Positions 1 to 6,750 of a DNA stretch of 20,633 nt are shown here, piece by piece. A program made the position numbers and the translations under genes. Origin of the DNA: 79-D21 sp022839995 (lineage in GTDB: Bacteria; Synergistota; Synergistia; Synergistales; 79-D21); NCBI GenBank assembly GCA_022839995.1, contig JALHIN010000032.1:1-20633 (forward strand), in the 5' to 3' direction. Position 1 is the stretch's first letter. Every line of letters begins with the position of its first letter. The notes beneath the pieces were generated by a model. It ran no database searches and was not told the DNA's origin. It saw only the letters and a program-made list of their open reading frames with translations.

Positions 1-1
1 G

Positions 2-79
2 AACGAGCCGTACCGGGTTGTGAGGATGGACGAAAGCCTCAATCGCGAATTGGCGGGGAGCCGGGACTTGAAAATATAA
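2..79 (+). CDS. C-terminal end of an unidentified gene (partial)
   Basis: Frame 2 is open from the window edge to a TAA at 77-79 and gives a 25-residue tail ending in GSRDLKI. The codons are GC-rich at third positions at first (AAC GAG CCG TAC), which looks like real coding sequence rather than chance. The tail is too short to name a family. It reads in the same direction as the PDZ gene that starts 152 bases later, and no strong terminator is visible between them. Confidence 0.55.
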   Translation, partial: NEPYRVVRMDESLNRELAGSRDLKI

Positions 80-231
80 GCGGGATGTTCAGACCTTGTC
101 CTTTGCTGTTTGCATACAAAAATCCGCCCAGCCAACTTTCCTCCCGGTTCCGGAACCGGCTTGCCTGGACTCCCTCGGGGTGAAATAATCCGGGCAATCC
201 GTTACTCGATTCCCGAAAGGGGTGATCCCTG

Positions 232-1332
232 GTGAAGAAATGGCTTTTTGCAGTCGCGGCTCTTTCCCTCCTGGCCGTTTCCCCGGTGCCGGCCACGGCC
301 GTCGAACCTGTGGCCTACGTTGTTTACGATGTGGTCCCGACTTACTTTACCACCCTCGAGGAGGCCCTGGCAGCCTTCTCCACGATTCGGAACCAGGTCA
401 CCACTCAAGGAGGCGATATTCAAGGCATCAACCTTTCCAGGGAAGCGATTTCCTTCAAGCCTGCCGTCGGCTCCCCCGTCTCGATTCCCTTTGCCACGCT
501 GACCCTTCTTCGGGTCTTCGAAATTCCCAAAGAGCCGGGACCCTGGAAATGGGGGATCGGAGCGAAGATTTCAGAAAAGGGCGATTTCGTCTTCCTCGCC
601 GCAAAATCCCGCGAGGCCGCCGAGAAGATGTTCTCGATCCTCGCAAGCTTTGCAACCGCGGCCGGATCCCAGATCGATTTCCGGGACGTCGGGTCGGCCA
701 CCGTCGCCCCCACCAAGCAGGACCTGAAGGCCAATAACCTGAAGGATTCCAGAGGCGGGGTCGTCCAGTGGGTGGCGGTCGGAGGGGTTTCGGAGAAGGC
801 GGGGCTCCAGGTGGGGGACCTCATCCTGTCGATCAACGGGCTGCCGGTGGACGATAACACGGAGTTCCAGGAGAAAGTCTGGCCGACGATCGCACCGGGC
901 AAGGGCATCGAAACATACGACCTCGAGATCCTTCGCAAGGGGACGCCCATGACGATCCAGGTCAAGCTCCGTTCCCTCGAGAGTATCCCCAGGCCGCCGG
1001 CGACCCTGAACTTCGCGCCGCCCCCCGGTTCCTCCGCGGCCGCTCAGAAACAGCCTCCCAGGCTCGGATTCACGCTACGTGGCCTTGACTCGGCCGAAAC
1101 CGCTTCGCTGAACGGGAAAACCGGCGCAGCGATCGCAGAACTCGCTTCGGGCGGGGAGGCCGAGAAGGCGAAGATGCAGGTGAGAGACATCATCGTGGCC
1201 TGCAACGGACAGGCTTTGGCGGGCCCGAAAGAACTGGGGGCCCTCCTCGTGGCGGGAGAAAACACGTTCACCGCACTCCGCAAAGGCTTGCAGCTGACCT
1301 TCAAGCTCAACCCGCCGGTGGCCAGTTATTGA
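232..1332 (+). CDS. Exported protein with two PDZ domains
   Basis: The 366-residue product begins with a GTG (MKKWLFAVAA...) preceded by a purine-rich AAGGGGTGAT ribosome site. A Sec signal peptide ends near residue 23 (ATA). Residues about 25-150 alternate short strands and end in a helix-like SREAAEKMFSILASF stretch, a pattern that could be a PH-like fold (inference). Residues about 165-245 form a PDZ domain with the typical segment GVSEKAGLQVGDLILSINGL. A second, more divergent PDZ occupies about 275-360 (GEAEKAKMQVRDIIVACNGQ). There is no protease domain or Ser-His-Asp triad, so it is not a DegP or HtrA protease. It may be a periplasmic scaffold or chaperone that binds protein C-termini. 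The domain call is firm; the role is unknown. Confidence 0.85.
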   Translation: MKKWLFAVAALSLLAVSPVPATAVEPVAYVVYDVVPTYFTTLEEALAAFSTIRNQVTTQGGDIQGINLSREAISFKPAVGSPVSIPFATLTLLRVFEIPKEPGPWKWGIGAKISEKGDFVFLAAKSREAAEKMFSILASFATAAGSQIDFRDVGSATVAPTKQDLKANNLKDSRGGVVQWVAVGGVSEKAGLQVGDLILSINGLPVDDNTEFQEKVWPTIAPGKGIETYDLEILRKGTPMTIQVKLRSLESIPRPPATLNFAPPPGSSAAAQKQPPRLGFTLRGLDSAETASLNGKTGAAIAELASGGEAEKAKMQVRDIIVACNGQALAGPKELGALLVAGENTFTALRKGLQLTFKLNPPVASY

Positions 1333-1353
1333 TAATGTGCTGAAACGGAAGTT

Positions 1354-1365
1354 TGGTATTATAAT
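1354..1365 (+). promoter_or_regulatory. Probable promoter -10 region for the stress-protein gene
   Basis: A perfect TATAAT lies at 1360-1365. It overlaps an extended -10 alternative, TGG plus TATTAT, at 1354-1362. No good -35 hexamer is present 16-18 bases upstream, so the extended -10 reading may be the functional one. It sits about 80 bases before the usp start and just after the PDZ stop codon, which would let usp be transcribed independently. Confidence 0.45.
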
Positions 1366-1445
1366 ATCTGTGCAAAGCGATTGTCCTTCCGTCTTTTTCC
1401 TGCAACGATCCAATCCCGGGTTGGCCCAGGAAGGAGGGAGAGGTC

Positions 1446-1898
1446 ATGAAAAGGGTTGTCGTGGCTATCGACGGCAGCGAGGAAAGCAAGGGGGTCATCG
1501 ATTACGCGGTTCACTATGCCAACCGCGAGGCCGATGCCGAGATGTTGTTCCTCCACGTGATCGGAACGGAGGAGAGGGGTCGGGTGTTCGTCGAGGGATT
1601 CGCGGTCGAACTGCCGACCGTCGGCGAAACCGTGAAGAAGGAGTTCGAGGAATTCGTCCGCGCACAGATCGCCAAGAGCGGTGCGAGCATCCCCAGGATG
1701 TCCATCACGGTCCTCCCCGGCATCCCGTACGCTAAGATCGTGGAGTTCGCCGAGGAAAACAATGCCGACATCATCATGATCGGGCATCGGGGCCTCAGCA
1801 ACCTCAAGCGGTTCTTCCTCGGGAGCGTCGCCGCCAAGGTGGTCGCCCACGCCCCTTGCAGCGTCTACGTCCACCGGCCGAAAGCGAAACACTCCTAG
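1446..1898 (+). CDS. UspA-family universal stress protein, ATP-binding type
   Basis: The 150-residue single-domain protein has the standard length for the family. The N-terminal strand MKRVVVAIDGSEES carries the conserved Asp. The nucleotide-binding signature G-2x-G-9x-G-S is intact at G113, G116 and G126-S127 (IGHRGLSNLKRFFLGS), followed by the usual VVAHAPCSVYV C-terminal strand. That makes it an ATP-binding UspA-type protein, normally a cytoplasmic dimer involved in stress survival. The ATG follows a strong AAGGAGGGAGAGG site. It may be expressed from its own promoter at about 1354-1365 and ends just before a strong terminator. Confidence 0.95.
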   Translation: MKRVVVAIDGSEESKGVIDYAVHYANREADAEMLFLHVIGTEERGRVFVEGFAVELPTVGETVKKEFEEFVRAQIAKSGASIPRMSITVLPGIPYAKIVEFAEENNADIIMIGHRGLSNLKRFFLGSVAAKVVAHAPCSVYVHRPKAKHS

Positions 1899-1902
1899 CG
1901 TT

Positions 1903-1946
1903 CGCCAAAAAAGGGGCTCCCCTCGCGGGGAGCCCCTTTTTTGGCG
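1903..1946. terminator. Bidirectional intrinsic terminator
   Basis: A perfect 20-bp inverted repeat (1903-1922 with 1927-1946) surrounds a 4-base TCGC loop. The GC core GGGGCTCCCC is flanked by six A on the left and six T on the right, so both strands have a GC stem followed by a U run. It lies between the convergent usp and serpin genes and should stop both transcripts. Confidence 0.93.
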
Positions 1947-1965
1947 CCCCGGCAACCGTACGCCT

Positions 1966-3258
1966 TCAGTGGGCCGCCGGGTTTTCAAGGATCCCGACAA
2001 AGAGCGGGATGCCAGCCTCGAGGTCCATGATGCCGTAGAGGAAGGGCCGATCGAAGGTGATCTCCCTCTCCACGGCCGGGATGCTCGTCATCCGCATCCC
2101 GACGGAAGTGACGGCGGCGGCTTCGGTGCCTTTCTCGTCGACCCGGACGAAGGTCTTGTGGCGGACCGACCCGATATACAGCTCCTTCGCCTTCCGCTCG
2201 CTCATCCCCGAAAAATCCGCGCGGGCAGGGTCGAACGCGACTCCGATGCCCATTTTGGCGAGCTTGTCTTCGAGGGTGTCCTCGTACCGCGACTCGAACT
2301 TCGGGAGGGCCAGCCTGGTTTCCAGCCTGGGGCTTTCTTTCATCATCCGGGCGATGCTTTCGAAAAGAGCCGCCGGGTCCTGTCTCGCCAGCCATTTCCT
2401 CGGGGCAGCGTTCCCGTCCGGCAGCAACGCAAAAAAGGCGAACCGTCCGTCTTCATAGGGCAACGAAACCCCGGTTGCCCCGTTGCCGGAAAGGACCGTC
2501 ATCCGGCCCGTCCGCTGCATGAAATCCGTTTCGACATCGGCTCCCGGAGCGTGGAAAACCCGTTTCCCTGTCTCGCTCCTGTCGAAAGGAACCTGCCAGT
2601 CCGCCTTGAAGTAGACGGCGTTCACCAAAAACAGCACCTCGTCCTGACGGATCGAGTCGACAATCTTCTCGATCGTGCCGCGCGTGGCCTTTTTCACCCA
2701 GGAATTGATGACCCCGGGAGCCTCCTTGTCCCTGAAATCGAGCCTCCGGGCGGCCGCGCCGAAATAGTCCGCGTTCCTCTGCAGGAACGGACGGGCGGGC
2801 CGGTACTTCCAGTCGAACCAGACGGAGTTGGCGATCCCGACGGTCGTTTTTTCGCCCGTGCGGGCCAGTCCAGAGATCCAGTCCCTCATCGACCGGTTGA
2901 GGCGTTCCAGGGGAACGCCGCTTCCCGCCAGCAGCTTCAGCATCTGCGCCTTCGTTTCGCCCTCGGCCCCGTTTGCCGTCATGGAAAGAGCCAGGTGCAC
3001 CGAGGCGGGGGACACCATGAGGTTGCCTTCCTTGGTTTCCGCGGAGGCCGCCAGGAGAACAGCGGAGAACCGGTTGATCGCCCTTCGGACTCCTTCTTCG
3101 GGCAGGCCTGGGCACGAGGGGCGTGCAGCGGGCAAAACACCCGCCATCAGGTCCGCGACCTTCGGTGACGCGGCCAGGGCGCTGCCGGGATGCACGAGCC
3201 CCGACAACCCGAGCAGGCAGGCTCCGGCGGCCAGGAAGGCAAAGAACCCTTTCTTCAT
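1966..3258 (-). CDS. Secreted serpin (serine protease inhibitor family I4)
   Basis: The 430-residue product has a Sec signal peptide ending near residue 29 (SALA) and a complete serpin domain from about residue 58 to 427. Landmarks include NLMVSPASVHLALSM, LVNAVYFKADW and the C-terminal signature TFDRPFLYGIMD at 401-412. The reactive-loop hinge is EKGTEAAAVTS (375-385), with Gly at P15, Thr at P14 and small residues through P10. That pattern is typical of inhibitory serpins able to insert the loop. Counting from the hinge, P1 falls near Thr391 with Ser392 at P1', so the target protease is not obvious; Met388, Arg389 or Met390 could be the real P1. The ATG has a GAGGGGGG ribosome site. It probably acts in the periplasm or outside the cell against foreign or self proteases. 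Confidence 0.95.
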   Translation of the reverse strand: MKKGFFAFLAAGACLLGLSGLVHPGSALAASPKVADLMAGVLPAARPSCPGLPEEGVRRAINRFSAVLLAASAETKEGNLMVSPASVHLALSMTANGAEGETKAQMLKLLAGSGVPLERLNRSMRDWISGLARTGEKTTVGIANSVWFDWKYRPARPFLQRNADYFGAAARRLDFRDKEAPGVINSWVKKATRGTIEKIVDSIRQDEVLFLVNAVYFKADWQVPFDRSETGKRVFHAPGADVETDFMQRTGRMTVLSGNGATGVSLPYEDGRFAFFALLPDGNAAPRKWLARQDPAALFESIARMMKESPRLETRLALPKFESRYEDTLEDKLAKMGIGVAFDPARADFSGMSERKAKELYIGSVRHKTFVRVDEKGTEAAAVTSVGMRMTSIPAVEREITFDRPFLYGIMDLEAGIPLFVGILENPAAH

Positions 3259-3309
3259 GAAACCCCCCTCTTTTCCGGAAATTTCGGCCTTTCCGCTTCC
3301 TCTCCTTGC

Positions 3310-3315
3310 ATTCTA
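3310..3315 (-). promoter_or_regulatory. Possible -10 box for the serpin gene
   Basis: The minus strand reads TAGAAT here (5 of 6 to TATAAT), about 55 bases upstream of the serpin ATG. The region about 17 bases upstream is T-rich but has no recognisable -35, so this is a weak call. Confidence 0.25.
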
Positions 3316-3374
3316 TCCCGTGGCCCGGATTTAAAAATCCGCCTTTTTACTCAGTTCGCGCTTTCTTTTTTCCT

Positions 3375-4439
3375 TCAGGCGTAGGCTTTCATCACGTAGG
3401 AGGATGTGCTCAGGGCGAGCATGGCCCCGTAATCCAGCGTGAAACGCACGATGGCGCCCAGGGCGGGAGGAACCGGACAATCCTGCACGTCCAGGGTCAA
3501 GTGGTCGCTGGAGGCCCCTAGCACCGCCACGCCGGCATCGAGGGGCGTCAGGCCGTCGATCTTCACGTCCTGCTTGCCGACCGCGGCGATGGCCCTCCGG
3601 CGACGGCCGCGATCCTCGAAAACCGGCACGTTCCCGAAGGCGTCCGCCCCGATCAGCCCGATCGGCTGGCTCGGTTTGACCCGAACCTCGACGATCTCCG
3701 CCTCCAGCACGAAGGCGTCCCGGTGAAGTCCGGGAATCGCCTGCATGCGGCTCGTGTTGTGACCCAGCAGGATTCCCTCGCCGACCCGGAGATTGTTCAC
3801 CTGAGGGGGCATAAGCCCGTTTTCGACAAGCTCCAGGGAAGAAGTGGCCCCGCCCGAAACGATCTCCACCGGGCGCCCCAGCCCCTCCGCCAGCCTGTTC
3901 CTGCATTCGACCAGCAGGTTCATGTTCTCCGGCGTGGGCAGGACGCCCCCGAAGCACCCGATGTTGGTCCCGACGCCCATGCAGCGAACCCGCCTGCAGG
4001 AAGCCAGCGTCCTTCCCATGGCCTCCATCTCGTCCGGCCAAAGTCCTTCGCGGAGATCCCCAACGTCCACCATTACCATCACGTCCATGGATTTTCCCGC
4101 CGCATCGCAAACCTTCTCGAGCGCAAGAACGGTTTCCGTCATCGAGATCACCGTTCCGTCGGCCACCTGCACCAGCTCTTCCAGCTCCGACAGCATGGGG
4201 ATCCGCAGCAGCATGAGGGGTTCGCTGAAGCCCGCTTCCCGCAGTCGGCGGAGGTTCTTCACCCGGCTGTCCATCAGGACGCTGCAGCCCCCCTCGACCA
4301 TCGCCCGGGCGACCACGGGATCCGCGCAGAATCCCTTCGTGACTCCGAACACTCGGATCCCCAGCTTTCCGGCCCGCCGGACAACCTCGGCCGCGTTCTC
4401 GCGGACCTTTTCAGGGTCAATCACAAGCCGTGGAAACAA
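3375..4439 (-). CDS. Ornithine/alanine racemase-family PLP enzyme
   Basis: This is a fold-type III PLP enzyme of the alanine racemase N-terminal type, most like clostridial ornithine racemase (orr). The PLP lysine is in GVTKGFCADP near the N-terminus (K35 from the chosen start). Family segments visible in order are MDSRVKNLRRL, LLRIPML, VMVDVGDLREG, GVGTNIGCFG, VSGGATSSLELV, NLRVGEGILLG and LGASSDHL. The length, 354 residues, matches the family. I chose a TTG start at 4439 because the GAGGGGG ribosome site is then spaced about 7-8 bases away and the protein begins like its relatives (MFPRLVIDPEKV). A GTG at 4448 adds three residues but overlaps that site. Likely role: interconversion of L- and D-ornithine or a similar amino acid. 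The substrate is inferred. Confidence 0.85.
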   Translation of the reverse strand: MFPRLVIDPEKVRENAAEVVRRAGKLGIRVFGVTKGFCADPVVARAMVEGGCSVLMDSRVKNLRRLREAGFSEPLMLLRIPMLSELEELVQVADGTVISMTETVLALEKVCDAAGKSMDVMVMVDVGDLREGLWPDEMEAMGRTLASCRRVRCMGVGTNIGCFGGVLPTPENMNLLVECRNRLAEGLGRPVEIVSGGATSSLELVENGLMPPQVNNLRVGEGILLGHNTSRMQAIPGLHRDAFVLEAEIVEVRVKPSQPIGLIGADAFGNVPVFEDRGRRRRAIAAVGKQDVKIDGLTPLDAGVAVLGASSDHLTLDVQDCPVPPALGAIVRFTLDYGAMLALSTSSYVMKAYA

Positions 4440-4502
4440 AAAACGCACCCCCTCAGAATTCCAGTGGTTCCCTGCCTTTCGCCGCCGCTCGGCAGCCTTT
4501 CT

Positions 4503-4895
4503 TCAGCACGTGCCGTGAGCCAGCAGGGCCACTTTTTCGCCCTCTCGGTAAAGCCTATTGTATTCCCTGCAGGCCTCCGGCGTTCTCAGGACGACCACTC
4601 TTTCGATCCCGTTCTTGAGAAGGAACCCCACGACCTCTTCGGGCACGGCCAGCATGCCGCTTTCTCCATTTCCGATCACGACCACGCGGACATCGCGGTC
4701 GAGGACCCCGGCGACGCTCGAGCGGTCTAGCACGTGCCCCTCCCGTTCTTTCCACCGCTCGACCTTCTTCCCGATCATCCGGATGTCCTTTCCCTTCCCG
4801 ACTCTCTCGTCTCCCCTCCCTGAATGCTCTTTGCCAAGGATGACAAACCTCCCGAAGGAAAAGGATTCGATTGGTCCTTCCGGATCCGTGAACAC
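4503..4895 (-). CDS. DUF498 / Mth938-domain protein
   Basis: The product of about 130 residues covers the whole Mth938-like (DUF498, NDUFAF3-like) domain. It starts with IESFSFGRFVILGKE, continues through VVVIGNGESGMLAVPEEV and the helix-strand unit GIERVVVLRTPEACREYNRL, and ends with the usual KVALLAHGTC. Relatives include the mitochondrial complex I assembly factor NDUFAF3, but bacterial members have no settled biochemical role. GTG at 4895 is preferred because the G-run in GGGGGGTGATTCCT is then about 8 bases upstream. GTG at 4904 would add three residues but abuts the G-run. It lies 54 bases upstream of the racemase gene on the same strand and is probably co-transcribed with it. Confidence 0.85.
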   Translation of the reverse strand: MFTDPEGPIESFSFGRFVILGKEHSGRGDERVGKGKDIRMIGKKVERWKEREGHVLDRSSVAGVLDRDVRVVVIGNGESGMLAVPEEVVGFLLKNGIERVVVLRTPEACREYNRLYREGEKVALLAHGTC

Positions 4896-4928
4896 AGGAA
4901 TCACCCCCCACTACCCCAGGGCTTTAGG

Positions 4929-5040
4929 GGGGTCAGACCTTTCTTTTTGACATATGTATACCGTTCGTTCATTTCAAGCGGAATCCGAGGAAGGAAAGGG
5001 TGAGATTGTATGCATAAGTCAAAAAGAAAGGTCTGACCCC
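4929..5040. mobile_element. MITE-like inverted-repeat element with GGGGTCAGACC ends
   Basis: The 112-bp element has terminal inverted repeats. 4929-4951 and 5018-5040 are perfect reverse complements over 23 bases, starting GGGGTCAGACCTTTC. The match extends to 33 bases per arm (4929-4961 with 5008-5040) with two mismatches. The 46-bp centre has no ORF. Transcribed, it would fold into a long hairpin. The outer motif resembles ends seen next to IS200/Y1-type transposase genes in environmental proteobacteria (recalled, not searched). No transposase is present here, so it would be non-autonomous. The right arm overlaps the last 22 bases of the DUF364 gene and carries its TGA stop. Confidence 0.8.
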
Positions 5041-5807
5041 GTTTCATTTTTCAGGGAAAGATTCACCTTGAAGCTGATCTCCCGGAAACTCCGCGTCCCC
5101 CCTGCCTCGCTGACGACCCTCATCAGCCGGTCCGGGTCGGTGAAGCAGCGGCCCGAAAGGAGCGTCACCCCACGTTCCCCGAAAACCTCGGGGATCAGCG
5201 GGGTGGAGGGCCCCATCACGCAGATTTCTCGCGCTTGCTTCGAGAGGGCAACCAGGCCGTCGAAAGTTCCGTTCAGGAGGCTCGTGGCCGTCAGGATGAC
5301 CACGTCGCACTTCGGCAGGAGTTCCTGCTGTAAGCTCGTTTCGGTGATCCCTTCCTCTCCGGGCCTCCCGTCATCGAAGACCACACACCGGTCGGCAATG
5401 GGCCGGATCCGTTCCAGCACCGGGGCCATGTCGCCGACCATCCCCACGCGGTCTTTCGGGCCGATGCGGAGCAGCTCCAGAACATCCTCACTTGAGGCTC
5501 CCGCGGGCCATTCCCGCTGGGCGAGCGCATTGAGCGCCGCCAGCCCGACGGATGCCTCCACGATGCTTTTCGAGCGCAACAGGGGCACCACCGCTCGGGC
5601 CTCCCTGCCCGCCAGCGTCCCCGCGTAAGGAAGGATGGAGCAGCCCGCCTTGTCCAAAAGGTGCCGCAGCATCCCGGCGACTCCCGTCTTTCCCGATTCC
5701 AGCCGCACCGCAGTGTAGCCGAGCCCGATCCGGACATCCGCGATCCGCTCGCCGGCTGACGCGGAGACCCCGTGCTCCACAAGCGCCTCGATCGTCGGAG
5801 CCTTCAT
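5019..5807 (-). CDS. DUF4213/DUF364 domain protein (putative metal-chelation family)
   Basis: The 262-residue product has an N-terminal DUF4213-like region (about 10-100, including VRIGLGYTAVRL and SVGLAALNAL) followed by a Rossmann-like DUF364 region. The latter shows DRVGMVGDMAPVL, CDVVILTATSLLNGTFDGLV and VMGPSTPLIPEVF. This family is annotated in Pfam as a putative heavy-metal chelation domain; its biochemical function is not established. The ATG at 5807 has a good AGAGGAAAA ribosome site, and the open frame further upstream is a shadow of the next gene. The last residues (GSDLSF) and the TGA come from the repeat element at 4929-5040, so the native C-terminus has been replaced or extended. 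The insertion probably did little damage because it falls after the conserved domain. Confidence 0.85.
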   Translation of the reverse strand: MKAPTIEALVEHGVSASAGERIADVRIGLGYTAVRLESGKTGVAGMLRHLLDKAGCSILPYAGTLAGREARAVVPLLRSKSIVEASVGLAALNALAQREWPAGASSEDVLELLRIGPKDRVGMVGDMAPVLERIRPIADRCVVFDDGRPGEEGITETSLQQELLPKCDVVILTATSLLNGTFDGLVALSKQAREICVMGPSTPLIPEVFGERGVTLLSGRCFTDPDRLMRVVSEAGGTRSFREISFKVNLSLKNETGSDLSF

Positions 5808-5851
5808 TTTTCCTCTTTCTCTTCCCGGGTCAGGATCGCCCTTTGAGCCCC

Positions 5852-6211
5852 TTACGGAATCCGCAAATCCTTCTTCATCTCCCCGAACCTGTTGCATACC
5901 GCCTTCACGCTCACCAGGTCGCCCGTCTTCACCTCGGGAAAGGACAAGGAAACCTGCCCCCCGTCTTTTCCGGACTGGGCGGCGAGTTCGATTTTGGCGA
6001 ATTCCTTCCCGTTGACCTCGACCTTGATTTCCTTGCTGAAGTGGGCGTTCCCATCCTGCACCAGGTGTTTGAAACCGATGACAAGCAAACGGCCTGCGGG
6101 CTCGTAGCGAAGGTCGATGGAAGACGGGGGATGAGCCGCCGCAGGACCGGCCATGAGCGCCACGAAGACTAGAAGCAGGACCGCCCGGAACATTCTCTTG
6201 CCTTGGAACAT
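5852..6211 (-). CDS. Exported superoxide-reductase-like (desulfoferrodoxin fold) protein lacking one ligand
   Basis: The 119-residue product has a Sec signal peptide ending near residue 26 (PAAA). The mature part resembles the C-terminal domain of superoxide reductase. It has two histidines in a FKHLVQDGNAHF segment (H49, H57), a strand IKVEVNGKEF, and a C-terminal VCNRFGEM in place of the classical CNxHG motif. Cys106 is kept, but the last histidine ligand is Phe109. With one or more iron ligands missing, ordinary superoxide reductase activity is doubtful; it may bind another metal or act as a redox accessory. The fold assignment is my inference from motif spacing. The ATG has a GAGGGGGG site; ATG at 6193 is an alternative start. 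It lies 44 bases upstream of the DUF364 gene. Confidence 0.6.
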   Translation of the reverse strand: MFQGKRMFRAVLLLVFVALMAGPAAAHPPSSIDLRYEPAGRLLVIGFKHLVQDGNAHFSKEIKVEVNGKEFAKIELAAQSGKDGGQVSLSFPEVKTGDLVSVKAVCNRFGEMKKDLRIP

Positions 6212-6374
6212 CTTGACCCCCCCTCGCTCCGGTTCTTCCGAAGCATGGATTTATACGATACGATTCTAACACGACGTCACGCTAAATCACTTTTCCCCTT
6301 GGGACAGGGTACTCGGGCAAGTTCGTACCCCCCGGGCAACCGAAATCACCTTTTTTCCAAAAGGAGGGGCGGGC

Positions 6375-6719
6375 ATGGGCAAAATCAAACAGGAAGAAAA
6401 TGGAATTCTCCGGGAAAGAATCCGCGGTGGCCATGGATTCGCCCGTTTTTACCCGGTGCCCATTCCGGACGAAAACGGAGCAATCAAGGCAGCAGCAAGG
6501 ATCGAGCTGGAAGTGGGCGGATCTGTCGGGTTTCATCTACACGACAGGGATGAAGAGGTCTATGCGATTGTTTCAGGAGAAGGGCTTTTCGAATTCGACG
6601 GCGGCAAATGCCATGCCGGGCCCGGAGACCTTTTCGTCACCCGGCGAGGAATGTCGCACGGTTTGTTGAACACGGGGAAGACCCCCCTGGTCTTTTTCGC
6701 TATCGTGGCCGAAAAATGA
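6375..6719 (+). CDS. Small single-domain cupin protein
   Basis: The 114-residue protein is essentially one cupin barrel. Motif 1 is VGFHLHDRDEEVYAIVSGEG with metal-ligand candidates H54, H56 and E60 or E61. Motif 2 is GPGDLFVTRRGMSHGLLNTG with H95. A full 3-His/1-Glu site is therefore present, so it probably binds a divalent metal; the ligand or substrate cannot be read from the sequence. There is a strong AAAAGGAGGGG ribosome site before the ATG. It is convergent with the TRAP transporter operon and overlaps its terminator hairpin, which hints at, but does not prove, a shared catabolic role. Confidence 0.9.
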   Translation: MGKIKQEENGILRERIRGGHGFARFYPVPIPDENGAIKAAARIELEVGGSVGFHLHDRDEEVYAIVSGEGLFEFDGGKCHAGPGDLFVTRRGMSHGLLNTGKTPLVFFAIVAEK

Positions 6720-6750
6720 AGTAAGGGGGCAAGGTGCCCCCTTACTTCAT
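6716..6750. terminator. Shared terminator hairpin containing both stop codons
   Basis: A perfect 15-bp stem (6716-6730 with 6736-6750) closes a 5-base AAGGT loop; the stem core is GGGGGC/GCCCCC. The cupin TGA (6717-6719) and the dctM TAA (6742-6744 on the minus strand) both lie inside the stem. U-runs after the stem are poor, so it may work mainly as a bidirectional barrier and mRNA 3' end protector. Confidence 0.8.

Noticed and set aside
144..159. 16-bp perfect palindrome CCGGTTCCGGAACCGG
   Set aside because: It forms only a 6-bp stem, has no T-run and no promoter context; in GC-rich DNA this can easily occur by chance.
2310..2330. Direct repeat CCAGCCTGG twice within the serpin gene
   Set aside because: It is in frame coding sequence for conserved serpin residues (ETRLALPKF region) and is only 9 bases, so chance is enough.
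1969..3168. 399-codon plus-strand open frame antisense to the serpin
   Set aside because: It has low-complexity Arg/Gly/Pro/Asp composition and lies opposite an unmistakable serpin.
3326..3341. Stem-loop CGGATT-TAAA-AATCCG followed by CCTTTTT on the plus strand
   Set aside because: The T-run would terminate plus-strand transcripts, but no plus-strand gene precedes it; in the minus direction there is no T-run.
6307..6330. GGGTAC/GTACCC inverted repeat upstream of the cupin gene, considered as a riboswitch or operator
   Set aside because: A 6-bp stem with a 12-base loop and no known riboswitch core; too little to claim.
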